A stretch of DNA of 22,196 nt from the NCBI GenBank assembly GCA_964346395.1, contig CAYFUT010000044.1, positions 1 to 22,196 of the forward strand, in the 5' to 3' direction. The notes under the pieces are model-generated. The model was not told the origin of the DNA. It worked only from the letters and a program-made list of their open reading frames with translations, and searched no databases. The DNA is from CAYFUT01 sp964346395. Its GTDB lineage: Bacteria; Bacillota; Halanaerobiia; Halobacteroidales; Halobacteroidaceae. A program made the position numbers and the translations under genes. Position 1 is the first letter of the stretch, and each line of letters starts with the position of its first letter. Below, one piece after another: positions 15,522 to 22,196 of this stretch.

Positions 15522-16547
15522 ATGATGAAGGTTAAAAGAACTACTCGGGATTTTTACCGCACTAATATAGTTAATAATATCATTGGGCTAGAGGAAAAGC
15601 GGAAACTTATTATAAAAAAGATAATGTGGGAGCAGCTATTGCCGGCGGTAGCTTTGATAAGTGTTTCTTTGATTTTTGCTGTTGTTCAGAAAATAAGCTT
15701 TGAGATAGTAATTGCTATTTGCGGGCTAATATTTATTTATTCTTGGTGGTTTTATGATACTATTTTACAGCAGCAGATTCTAAATTTTAAGCAGAGCGTA
15801 ATTTCAGATATGGTTAGCTTTGTTGACCAGCAGCTGAATTATCAGCCGGAACAGAAAGTTTCCCAAGGAGAACTTATCAACAGCAGAATCGTAAGAGATA
15901 AAATTGACTACTATACAGGCGAAGAATATATCGAGGGGGATATTGGAGAGGTAAACCTAAAATTTTCTAAAGTAGTAGCCAAAAGTGAAGTTAAGGGAAC
16001 AATTAGAGATGTAAATTGGGATACGTTATTGGAAGGGATTTTATTTGTAGCTGACTTTGGGCAGGAATTTAATTTTGACCTAATTATTGAAACTGATATT
16101 GCTGAGCAGGTATTTGAAGGCTTGAAGCAATCAATGCAGAGAACAGCTGGTGTTTTAGATAATCCTTTTGCTGAGGGAAAAGTGATGCGGGTCAATGATT
16201 CAGAATTTGAGGAACAGTTTAAAGTGATAGGAACTAATCGGCAGGCAGTTGAACAGTTTTTGAATGACCAATTAAGAAAGAAAATTCTCCAGCTAAAAAA
16301 AGAAGTCGGTCAGCATAAACAAGTAATCCCCTGTTTAAAGAATAATAAAATAACTAAAAAAGAAATATTTTTATCCTTTGTAGGTTCTAAATTATATATT
16401 ACTGTTCCGTTTAAAGGTAGGAAAATTTTCACCCCTGATATCTTTTCGCCATATAAGCAGAAATTTAGAGATTTAAAATATTATTTTGATGTACTGCGGA
16501 AGGTAGTAGAAATAATAGAAGAGGTAGAAAATAATAAATTGGCTTGA
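15522..16547 (+). CDS. DUF3137 domain membrane protein
   Basis: 341 aa. A charged N-terminal segment (1-35) is followed by two membrane helices (about 38-55 and 58-78), then a long cytoplasmic-type domain. Residues 115-175 (INSRIVRDKIDYYTGEEYIE, then GDIGEVNLKFSKVVAKSEV, GILFVADFG) resemble the DUF3137 family of predicted membrane proteins with no assigned role. The C-terminal half is Lys/Glu-rich and helical. Start ATG 15522 (or 15525) follows GGGAGGGG at 15512-15519. A TATAAT at 15448 inside an inverted repeat and a GGAA hairpin at 15475 lie in its leader. Family members are sometimes near LemA genes; none is seen here. Confidence 0.72.
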   Translation: MMKVKRTTRDFYRTNIVNNIIGLEEKRKLIIKKIMWEQLLPAVALISVSLIFAVVQKISFEIVIAICGLIFIYSWWFYDTILQQQILNFKQSVISDMVSFVDQQLNYQPEQKVSQGELINSRIVRDKIDYYTGEEYIEGDIGEVNLKFSKVVAKSEVKGTIRDVNWDTLLEGILFVADFGQEFNFDLIIETDIAEQVFEGLKQSMQRTAGVLDNPFAEGKVMRVNDSEFEEQFKVIGTNRQAVEQFLNDQLRKKILQLKKEVGQHKQVIPCLKNNKITKKEIFLSFVGSKLYITVPFKGRKIFTPDIFSPYKQKFRDLKYYFDVLRKVVEIIEEVENNKLA

Positions 16548-16639
16548 GTTTACTGCAGATAAATGATAAACTTAATATGGAAAGATATTTATTTAATGAG
16601 TAAATTTCCTCAAACTATCAATCCAATAGGAGGGGGAAA

Positions 16640-17083
16640 ATGGCTACAGTTAATATTAATGTAGCTGAGGTGGAAGAAATAGCTGAATTAAAAAAAGTAG
16701 GTTCTGTGCTAGCGGAGAGGATAATTGACTATAGAGAACAACATGATAAGTTTAGCAGTGTCGATGAACTATCTGAGGTAGCAGGGATTGGGAATAAACT
16801 TTTGGATCAGATCAAAAACAGAAATGAAATTTTAGTTGCCCCGGGAGATGAATTAGAGGTAGGGACTAAGATACAAGTTGGGGAACGAGAGAGTTTAGAT
16901 CTCTGTCCAGCTTTACAGAGCTGTCCCTTTTATGAAGATAAATACTGCCAAAATAATTATGAAGAATGTGCGCGCTATAAGATATTTGGTTCTGCTCTTG
17001 ACAGCAATGAGCACTTGTCGGCCAGTTTACTGCCTACTGATCACGAACAAGCGGAAGAGTTATTGAATAAAAAATTAGGATAA
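16640..17083 (+). CDS. Helix-hairpin-helix protein with four-cysteine tail
   Basis: 147 aa. Residues 1-65 form a ComEA-type double helix-hairpin-helix (VNINVAEVEEIAELKKVG, then RIIDYREQHDKFSSVDELSE and VAGIGNKLLDQI), a fold that binds DNA without sequence preference. The second half has four cysteines, Cys89-x5-Cys95-x7-Cys103-x6-Cys110 (DLCPALQSCPFYE, YCQNNYEECARY), which could hold a metal or iron-sulfur cluster. There is no signal peptide or membrane anchor, unlike ComEA itself, so it should be cytoplasmic. AGGAGGGGG precedes the ATG. It lies 92 nt after the DUF3137 gene with no terminator between and ends at a strong terminator. Gene is certain; function unknown. Confidence 0.82.
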   Translation: MATVNINVAEVEEIAELKKVGSVLAERIIDYREQHDKFSSVDELSEVAGIGNKLLDQIKNRNEILVAPGDELEVGTKIQVGERESLDLCPALQSCPFYEDKYCQNNYEECARYKIFGSALDSNEHLSASLLPTDHEQAEELLNKKLG

Positions 17084-17092
17084 TAAGTCCGC

Positions 17093-17123
17093 GGTTCAGC
17101 ACTTTTGTGCTGAACCTTTTTTT
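17093..17123 (+). terminator. Terminator after the HhH/Cys gene
   Basis: GGTTCAGCAC (17093-17102), loop TTTT, GTGCTGAACC (17107-17116): a perfect 10-bp stem, followed by seven T. Confidence 0.95.
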
Positions 17124-17195
17124 ATTGTTTAGGAAATTATAATTTTTAAAGGTTGTGGATAATTTTTGGCAAGTGTATTTTTGTTTCCAACTTGG

Positions 17196-17309
17196 TTTAG
17201 TTTGAGTTTGAGATTGAGCTTAAGCAAATCATAAAAAGCAATAAATTAATTAAAAGGAGTTGTTTTTTTAATCTGGTTGACTTAAACTCAATCTTAGTCT
17301 CAAGCTAAG
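17196..17309. repeat. Inverted repeat with hexamer-period arms
   Basis: Left arm (17196-17224): TTTAG, TTTGAG, TTTGAG, ATTGAG, CTTAAG. Right arm (17281-17309): CTTAAA, CTCAAT, CTTAGT, CTCAAG, CTAAG. The right arm reversed and complemented matches the left at 23 of 29 positions; four of the six differences are G-T pairs, so 27 of 29 could pair in RNA. The 56-nt centre is A/T-rich. This lies in the gene-poor stretch 17084-17491, between a terminator and the amt-operon promoter. A short TCGCC/GGCGA hairpin with four T follows directly (17310-17327). Confidence 0.65.
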
Positions 17310-17327
17310 TCGCCGCCAGGCGATTTT
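17310..17327 (+). terminator. Weak terminator-like hairpin
   Basis: TCGCC (17310-17314), loop GCCA, GGCGA (17319-17323), then TTTT. Only 5 bp, directly after the hexamer-period inverted repeat; it may belong to that element. Confidence 0.35.
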
Positions 17328-17398
17328 CCATTGGGAAGTATTTTTTACCCTTGGCTGTAAACTATATGTTAACTATTAGGAAATAAGCGGGTAATTAC

Positions 17399-17427
17399 TT
17401 GACATAACCACTTTAAAACTATATAAT
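17399..17427 (+). promoter_or_regulatory. Consensus sigma-A promoter of the amt operon
   Basis: TTGACA (17399-17404), exactly 17 nt, TATAAT (17422-17427): a second perfect consensus promoter, built like that of glnA. Confidence 0.93.
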
Positions 17428-17438
17428 GAATGCAAAGT

Positions 17439-17454
17439 TAACATATACCTAACA
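17439..17454 (+). promoter_or_regulatory. Putative nitrogen operator at amt (direct repeat)
   Basis: TAACA-TATACC-TAACA, 11-nt period, starting 11 nt after the -10 box, the same sequence and position as at glnA (12858-12873). The shared text TAACATA-N-ACC-T-N-ACAC continues into ACACAAA in both leaders. Likely the site of one common regulator. Confidence 0.68.
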
Positions 17455-17491
17455 CAAAAAAAGAACAAATTCCTTTCGGGAGGGGAAAATA

Positions 17492-17671
17492 ATGAGTCTA
17501 ACTATTAAAAATGCTTTGGTAACTACTGAAAAGGGCAGTCGGAGGACTGATGTGACAGTTAAAGAAGGAAGAATTATTAGTTTTAGGATGGAGGGAACTC
17601 GCATTAAAGAAAAAGAGCTGGATGCTTCCCAGGCAGTATCTAAAAGTATCATCAATTGGTTTGCTGGTTAA
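17492..17671 (+). CDS. 59-aa amidohydrolase N-terminal fragment
   Basis: Starts with ATG 17492 after CGGGAGGGG and ends with tandem TAA TAA. MSLTIKNALVTTEKGSR, then DVTVKEGRIISF and KELDAS, reads like the first beta-sandwich of dihydropyrimidinase, hydantoinase or allantoinase-type enzymes (IKNG.VVT..., D.V.DGKI..I, ..IDA.G). The expected continuation, LPG.ID.H.H with the metal-binding histidines, is missing and replaced by SKSIINWFAG. It is thus either a truncated remnant of a nitrogen-salvage enzyme or a small protein kept for another role. It is first in the transcript from the nitrogen-type promoter, 30 nt before amt, so it is probably still translated. Confidence 0.6.
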   Translation: MSLTIKNALVTTEKGSRRTDVTVKEGRIISFRMEGTRIKEKELDASQAVSKSIINWFAG

Positions 17672-17701
17672 TAACTTATATCATACATTAAGGAGTGATT
17701 A

Positions 17702-19051
17702 ATGATGTTAAAGAAAGCAGGTTTAGGGTTAATGGTTTTATTGTTGATAATGGGTCTATCGACTGTGGGGTGGGCAGCGGAACCTACAGCTGAGTCCAAT
17801 GCAATAGCACTTAATACTGTCTGGACTTTAGTAGCTGCTTTTTTAGTATTTTTTATGCAGGCTGGTTTTGCAATGGTAGAGGCGGGCTTTACAAGATCTA
17901 AGAATGCCGGGAATATAATTATGAAGAATATAATGGACTTTTCTCTCGGTTCGTTAGTTTATTGGATGTTTGGATTTGCTTTTATGTATGGGGCAGGAAA
18001 TGCTTTTATCGGAACTAGTGGTTTTTTCTTGTTTGGTGGTTTTGAAAACTTAGGTTTAGATATTCCTTTAGCTGCTTACTGGATTTTTCAGGCCGTATTT
18101 GCAGCTACAGCGGCAACAATTGTTTCGGGAGCAATGGCGGAACGAACAAAATACAGCGGGTATATAGTTTATAGTATTGTGATTTCCGGGATTATTTATC
18201 CGGTAGTTGGTCACTGGATCTGGGGCGGCGGCTGGTTATCTGGTATGGTAGATTTTGCTGGTTCGACAGTTGTTCATTCTGTCGGCGGTTGGGCTGCCTT
18301 AGCAGGAGCAATAGTATTGGGCCCGCGAATTGGTAAGTATAATGACGACGGTTCAATTAATGCAATGCCGGGGCATAACTTATTAATGGCTGCTTTAGGA
18401 GTCTTTATTTTGTGGTTTGGCTGGTTTGGATTCAACCCCGGGAGTACAGTAGCAGGAACTAATCTTAGTATTGGGGCTATAGCAGTGACTACTAATTTAT
18501 CTGCGGCAGCGGGAGTTACACTAGCTATGATTACTAGTTGGATTAAATATGGTAAAGCAGATGTTAGTATGACGTTAAATGGTGCGTTAGCTGGATTAGT
18601 CGGAATTACAGCCGGTTGTGCGGCGGTAAATGATGTAGGAGCAGTAATTATTGGTGGGTTATCCGGAATATTAGTTGTTTATGCGGTAGAATGGATTGAT
18701 GCGCTCCATGTTGATGATCCGGTAGGAGCGATAGCCGTACACGGTGTAGTAGGAGCTTTTGGAACATTGATGGTTGGATTTTTAGCTGTTGAAGGAGGGC
18801 TATTTTACGGAGGAGGAACCGGTTTATTGTTAACCCAATTAAAGGGTGTGGTAAGTGTCTTCTTCTGGACTTTCAGTACTGCTTATATTTTATTTAAGCT
18901 TATTGATTCTGTAATTGGACTTCGAGTTTCAGAAGTCGAAGAATTGGAAGGTTTAGATATGACTGAACACGGTTCTGTTTCTTATCCTGATTTTGTACCT
19001 TTGCACTGGAAAAGTGTAAAAATTAAGGAAAGAGGAGAGGTGAATGAGTAA
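17702..19051 (+). CDS. amtB: Ammonium transporter Amt
   Basis: 449 aa membrane channel that brings in ammonium. Residues 1-26 look like a signal peptide (hydrophobic run ending in GWAAEP), as in proteobacterial AmtB, followed by 11 hydrophobic segments. Family hallmarks: FFMQAGFAMVEAGFTRSKNA, the run from FQAVFAATAATIVSGAMAER, DFAGSTVVHSVGG with pore His192, and DPVGAIAVHGVVGAFGTL with the partner His347. The C-terminal cytoplasmic tail (404-449) is the part that contacts PII in relatives. Start ATG 17702 follows AAGGAGTG. The stop codon TAA overlaps the ATG of glnK by one base, so the two are translationally coupled. Confidence 0.96.
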   Translation: MMLKKAGLGLMVLLLIMGLSTVGWAAEPTAESNAIALNTVWTLVAAFLVFFMQAGFAMVEAGFTRSKNAGNIIMKNIMDFSLGSLVYWMFGFAFMYGAGNAFIGTSGFFLFGGFENLGLDIPLAAYWIFQAVFAATAATIVSGAMAERTKYSGYIVYSIVISGIIYPVVGHWIWGGGWLSGMVDFAGSTVVHSVGGWAALAGAIVLGPRIGKYNDDGSINAMPGHNLLMAALGVFILWFGWFGFNPGSTVAGTNLSIGAIAVTTNLSAAAGVTLAMITSWIKYGKADVSMTLNGALAGLVGITAGCAAVNDVGAVIIGGLSGILVVYAVEWIDALHVDDPVGAIAVHGVVGAFGTLMVGFLAVEGGLFYGGGTGLLLTQLKGVVSVFFWTFSTAYILFKLIDSVIGLRVSEVEELEGLDMTEHGSVSYPDFVPLHWKSVKIKERGEVNE

Positions 19052-19389
19052 TGAAGAAAGTAGAGTGTTTGATTCGGCCGGCTAAGCTGGAAGATGTAAT
19101 TGTAGCAGTAGAAAAGTTAGGTATTAATGGCTTAAATATTACTCAAATTGCTGGCTATGGTAAACAGAAGGGAACCAAGAAGGTCTACCGCGGAGTTGAA
19201 TATGAAGTGAAGATGAAAGAAAAGTTGAAGGTAGAAATGGTAGTTGAAGCGGAGTTAGTAGAGGAAGTTGTGGATGTTATTATAGAGGCCACTCGGACAG
19301 GAGAAGTAGGGGATGGAAAGATATTTGTTTATGATATTGAAGAAGCAGTGCGGGTCAGGACTGGTGAGCAAGGTACAGAAGCTATTTAA
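19051..19389 (+). CDS. glnK: PII nitrogen-regulatory protein
   Basis: 112 aa. PII proteins form trimers that sense ATP/ADP and 2-oxoglutarate, and plug Amt when nitrogen is plentiful. The T-loop (37-55) is present with Tyr51 in RGVEYEV, the residue uridylylated in enteric bacteria; whether it is modified here is unknown and no glnD is seen. The C-terminal signature TGEVGDGKIFVYDIEEAVRV, then RTGE, is complete. The 1-nt overlap with amt (TAATG) and the shared promoter at 17399 mark the usual amt-glnK pair. GAGGAGAGGTG upstream serves as the ribosome binding site. GlnB would be the alternative name; the linkage to amt favours GlnK. Confidence 0.95.
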   Translation: MKKVECLIRPAKLEDVIVAVEKLGINGLNITQIAGYGKQKGTKKVYRGVEYEVKMKEKLKVEMVVEAELVEEVVDVIIEATRTGEVGDGKIFVYDIEEAVRVRTGEQGTEAI

Positions 19390-19414
19390 AAATAATAAGA
19401 GCTAAAAGAGAAAC

Positions 19415-19448
19415 TATAAAGCGGCATAATACATTATGCCGCTTTATA
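19415..19448. terminator. 15-bp perfect hairpin after glnK
   Basis: TATAAAGCGGCATAA (19415-19429), loop TACA, TTATGCCGCTTTATA (19434-19448). The T-run lies inside the 3' arm, and the A/T ends could serve as terminator on both strands. A 12-bp palindrome, TATAGATCTATA (19445-19456), overlaps its end. Confidence 0.75.
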
Positions 19449-19512
19449 GATCTATATTAATCTATGCGCTAATATTTAAAATAGATAACTATAGTGAGAG
19501 GGGAATTAAAAA

Positions 19513-20973
19513 ATGAGTGAGGAAATTGAAAAAGACTTTGATTTGGAGGATAAAAAAACGCCTAGTTTAGTTGGAGTATTACTTGTAATTACTTATCTAG
19601 TCATTGCCATGGGAATTTCCGTTTTATGGTTAGAAATTCCTATTCATATAACATTAATTTCAGCTTCTTTGGTAGCTGCTGGAGTAGCAATGTATTCCGG
19701 TTTTACCTGGGAGGAAATCAAGGATGCTATCTTACACGGCTGTAATATAGCAATGGCGCCGATGTTAATTCTGATGATTATTGGTGCTATTATTGGTGCC
19801 TGGATTGCATCCGGAACAATTCAGACAATTATTTATTACGGTTTACAGATCTTGTCACCAAGTTGGTTCTTAGTAGCAGCTTGTTTAATTTGTGCGATTA
19901 CATCTTTGGCTACGGGAAGTGCCTGGACTACTGGCGGTACTTTAGGAGTAGCTTTGATTGGAATTGGAAAAGGCTTAGGAATGCCGCTGCCGATGGTAGC
20001 AGGAGCTATCGTATCTGGTTCTTTCTTTGGCGATAAGATGTCTCCTTTATCTGATTCTACTAACTTAGCAGCAGCAGTAGCAGAAGCCGATTTATTTGAT
20101 CATATTCGGCATATGATTTATACAGTTGGCCCGTCACTATTAATCAGTTTAGTTATTTATTTCTTCTTAGGGCTTAAATATGGTGGTGGAAGTTTAAATG
20201 CTGGAAATATTAATGAAACTTTAAATACTTTAAGTGGAAACTTTTATATTAGTCCTATTTTATTGATCCCCCCCTTATTAGTTGTAGTCATGGCGGTTAA
20301 GAAGATGCCGGCAATTCCGGGGCTTATTATCGCAGCCTTTACGGGCGGTATTTTTGCAATGATCTTTCAGGGAGCTTCACTAGCTGATGTAGGTAATGCT
20401 ATGAATTATGGTTTTACTGCTGATACAGGAGTGAGTGCAGTAGATGAACTGTTAACCCGCGGTGGAGTTCAGAACATGATGTGGACGGTTTCTTTAGGAT
20501 TTATTGCCCTGTCTTTTGGCGGTATTCTGGAGAAGACAAATATGTTAGAAGTATTGTTAAGTAAAATTCAACCGTTAATCAAAAATACTGGCGGTTTAAT
20601 TGCTACTACGGTAGCAACTAGTTATATCACAGATTTTGCAATGGCTAGTCAGTATATGGCAATTATTATTCCTGGACGAATGTTAATGCCGGCTTATAAG
20701 CGGTTAAAATTACTACCTCGTAACTTATCGCGAGCATTAGAAGATGGCGGAACATTGGTAGCCCCACTAGTACCTTGGGGCTTGTCCGGAGCATTTATGA
20801 CGGGAGCATTAGGTGTGGAAACAGTAGAGTATATTCCATTTGCAGTACTTTGTTATATCACACCAGTAGTTTCTATAATTTACGGTTTTACTGGTTTCTC
20901 AATGTTATATGAAGGTGATGTTGAAGGAACAGTTGGTTATGAGAAAAAAGAAAAGGAATTAGTGGGGGGATAA
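19513..20973 (+). CDS. nhaC: Na+/H+ antiporter, NhaC family
   Basis: 486 aa integral membrane protein with about 11-12 hydrophobic segments after an acidic 16-residue N-tail. The NhaC signature is clear: GSAWTTGGTLGVALIGIG (136-153) and SGSFFGDKMSPLSDSTNLAA (168-187), plus TDFAMASQYMAIIIPGRML late in the chain. It would export Na+ in exchange for H+, useful in a saline habitat. NhaC relatives also include malate/lactate exchangers (MleN) and the exact substrate cannot be fixed from sequence. GAGAGGGGAA precedes the ATG. It stands alone between terminators; no strong promoter is seen, only A/T-rich sequence with repeated ATAGAT/ATCTAT words (19444-19495). Confidence 0.88.
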   Translation: MSEEIEKDFDLEDKKTPSLVGVLLVITYLVIAMGISVLWLEIPIHITLISASLVAAGVAMYSGFTWEEIKDAILHGCNIAMAPMLILMIIGAIIGAWIASGTIQTIIYYGLQILSPSWFLVAACLICAITSLATGSAWTTGGTLGVALIGIGKGLGMPLPMVAGAIVSGSFFGDKMSPLSDSTNLAAAVAEADLFDHIRHMIYTVGPSLLISLVIYFFLGLKYGGGSLNAGNINETLNTLSGNFYISPILLIPPLLVVVMAVKKMPAIPGLIIAAFTGGIFAMIFQGASLADVGNAMNYGFTADTGVSAVDELLTRGGVQNMMWTVSLGFIALSFGGILEKTNMLEVLLSKIQPLIKNTGGLIATTVATSYITDFAMASQYMAIIIPGRMLMPAYKRLKLLPRNLSRALEDGGTLVAPLVPWGLSGAFMTGALGVETVEYIPFAVLCYITPVVSIIYGFTGFSMLYEGDVEGTVGYEKKEKELVGG

Positions 20974-20986
20974 ATATTTCTCATTA

Positions 20987-21022
20987 TTTTCTTAAAAATT
21001 ACTTTTCTTAAAAATTACTTTT
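20987..21022. repeat. 16-bp tandem duplication after nhaC
   Basis: TTTTCTTAAAAATTAC occurs twice in direct tandem (20987-21002 and 21003-21018), followed by a further TTTT. Probably replication slippage in A/T-rich spacer. Confidence 0.85.
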
Positions 21023-21072
21023 AGGACATCTGTTCTTATTTTAATTTAGCTATTTTTAAGTTAGTATTAAAG

Positions 21073-21108
21073 GCATTTGTTTGGGTCAAACCAGATAAAT
21101 GCTTTTTT
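21073..21108 (+). terminator. Terminator after nhaC
   Basis: GCATTTGTTTGG (21073-21084) pairs with CCAGATAAATGC (21091-21102) with two G-T pairs around GTCAAA, followed by six T. Confidence 0.88.
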
Positions 21109-21140
21109 ATTTTTGTGTTTCATTTAGCAGAAGAAAACTG

Positions 21141-21169
21141 TTGAATAATTATAATTATTCATGTATAAT
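21141..21169 (+). promoter_or_regulatory. argF promoter with palindromic operator
   Basis: TTGAAT (21141-21146), 17 nt, TATAAT (21164-21169). Between and over these boxes lies a perfect 20-bp palindrome (21142-21161) with halves TGAATAATTA and TAATTATTCA; TGTATAATTATA follows at 21162-21173. The halves resemble ArgR/AhrC boxes (TGAAT/ATTCA, TATAATTATA), though the arms are further apart than in the enteric consensus. Arginine-dependent repression is inferred. Confidence 0.65.
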
Positions 21170-21192
21170 TATAGACAAAGGAGGTTGGTAGC

Positions 21193-22110
21193 GTGGAAAA
21201 CTTATTAACAGTAGCTGATTTAGCACTGGATGAAATTAATGATTTGTTTAGTATTGCGCAGCAATTAAAAGATAAACAGCAGCAGGGAATTAGCCATCAA
21301 CGGTTGGCAGGCAAAAGTTTAGGGATGATTTTTGCTAAATCTTCCACCCGAACTAGGGTTTCTTTTGAAACTGGAATTTATCAGTTAGGAGGGCAAGGAA
21401 TTTTTCTTAGTTCTCGAGATATTCAGCTGGGAAGAGGAGAAACACTGGGAGATACGGCGCGCGTATTGTCGCGCTATATAGACGGGATTATGATCCGCAC
21501 CTTTGATCAGCAGGAAGTAAAGGAACTGGCAGACTTCAGTTCAATTCCTGTCATTAATGGGTTGACGGATAAATATCATCCCTGTCAGGCCCTGTCTGAT
21601 CTGTTTACAATTAAAGAAAAGAAAGGAAGCCTGGAGGAGATTAAACTAACTTATGTTGGTGATGGCAATAATATGGCCCATTCTTTACTCTTAGCAGCTG
21701 CTAAAGTAGGGATGGATATCTCACTAGCTGCTCCTGTTGATTATCAGCCGCAGGAGGAAGTAGTTAACTTAGCGGAGAAGTTGGCCGAGCAGAATAGCAG
21801 CCAACTAGAAATAACTACTGACCCCATTTCAGCTGCTAAAGAAGCAGATGTAATTTATACTGATGTCTGGGCCAGTATGGGGCAGGAGGGTGAAGCTGAA
21901 GAAAGAAAGGAGATTTTTGCAGATTATCAGGTTAATGCTCAGCTGCTGGAACCAGCTAAAAAAGACGTTATTTTTATGCACTGTTTGCCGGCTCATAGAG
22001 GAGAGGAAGTAACTACTAAAGTAATCGAGGGTGAACAGTCAGTAGTGTTTGACCAAGCGGAAAATAGACTGCACGTACAAAAAGCAATTATGACTAAATT
22101 AATGGAGTAG
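21193..22110 (+). CDS. argF: Ornithine carbamoyltransferase
   Basis: 305 aa. Forms citrulline from ornithine and carbamoyl phosphate in arginine synthesis (the catabolic direction is also possible). Carbamoyl-phosphate loop STRTR (51-55), HPCQ (129-132), YVGDGNNMAHS (154-164), DVWASMGQE (224-232, ornithine side) and the signature FMHCLPAHRGEEV with HCLP (263-266) identify it as the ornithine and not the aspartate enzyme. Start GTG 21193 follows AAAGGAGGT, a full complement to the 16S tail. Its own promoter and terminator make it monocistronic; no arc operon partner (arcA, arcC) is seen, and with the ArgR-like operator this favours the biosynthetic enzyme. Confidence 0.95.
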   Translation: MENLLTVADLALDEINDLFSIAQQLKDKQQQGISHQRLAGKSLGMIFAKSSTRTRVSFETGIYQLGGQGIFLSSRDIQLGRGETLGDTARVLSRYIDGIMIRTFDQQEVKELADFSSIPVINGLTDKYHPCQALSDLFTIKEKKGSLEEIKLTYVGDGNNMAHSLLLAAAKVGMDISLAAPVDYQPQEEVVNLAEKLAEQNSSQLEITTDPISAAKEADVIYTDVWASMGQEGEAEERKEIFADYQVNAQLLEPAKKDVIFMHCLPAHRGEEVTTKVIEGEQSVVFDQAENRLHVQKAIMTKLME

Positions 22111-22114
22111 ATTT

Positions 22115-22143
22115 AACCAGTGCTTAAGGCGCTGGTTTTTTTA
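22115..22143 (+). terminator. Terminator after argF
   Basis: AACCAGTGC (22115-22123) pairs with GCGCTGGTT (22129-22137), one T-G pair, loop TTAAG, then TTTTTTATTT. Nothing further is recognised in 22144-22196. Confidence 0.9.
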
Positions 22144-22196
22144 TTTAGTTAGAAAAATTTAGTTTAGGCTAAAATAATGTCAAGTATTAGCTTAAA

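Noticed and set aside
17449..17655. Minus-strand open frame of 68 aa upstream of amt
   Set aside because: Lies opposite the 59-aa amidohydrolase-like gene and the amt-operon leader; no ribosome binding site, whereas the + strand frame has one and a recognisable N-terminal pattern.
1..22196. CRISPR arrays, tRNA or rRNA genes, insertion sequences, phage genes
   Set aside because: No regularly spaced identical repeats, no cloverleaf or rRNA sequence, and no transposase or integrase reading frame was seen on either strand.

Overview
The window is AT-rich, and every clear gene is on the + strand. Strong AAGGAGG-type ribosome binding sites, frequent intrinsic terminators, many acidic residues, an Asp23 protein, ComFB, MreB and a NhaC-type Na+/H+ antiporter point to a low-GC anaerobic Firmicute. 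I infer a halophilic clostridium-like lineage such as Halanaerobiales from overall style; no marker gene here proves it.

Layout. (1) 133-5373: three separately terminated genes: a secreted transglutaminase-fold protein, a membrane PAS-PAS-GGDEF diguanylate cyclase and a dCache chemoreceptor. (2) 5693-7859: an MreB-family actin, an Asp23 envelope protein, a clear TPP riboswitch with its own promoter and terminator, and a ComFB protein. No thiamin gene follows the riboswitch. (3) 8064-10814: a membrane protein, a tandem P-loop ATPase of unknown function and another small membrane protein. (4) 10978-14990: asnB, then glnA-nadE, three enzymes that incorporate amide or ammonia nitrogen. (5) 14991-17491: two gene-poor stretches holding imperfect inverted repeats with short-period degenerate arms, on either side of a DUF3137 membrane protein and a helix-hairpin-helix/four-cysteine protein. 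(6) 17492-19389: a 59-aa amidohydrolase-like fragment, amt and glnK (PII). (7) 19513-22110: nhaC and argF.

The most coherent theme is nitrogen. The glnA and amt transcription units both start from perfect TTGACA-N17-TATAAT promoters. Exactly 11 nt after each -10 box lies the same 16-bp direct repeat, T(A/T)ACA-N6-T(A/T)ACA. This looks like the operator of one nitrogen regulator that has not been identified here. Ammonia brought in by Amt (gated by PII) would be fixed by GlnA, spent by NadE and, via glutamine, by AsnB; ArgF follows with a palindrome inside its promoter.

Other unusual points: two membrane-protein genes (1531 and 10341) whose only well-placed start codon after a perfect Shine-Dalgarno is ATT; the riboswitch without a thiamin gene; and the short-period inverted repeats. 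Five starts differ from the longest open frame because upstream ribosome binding sites decide them (1531, 6840, 8064, 10341, 12913).
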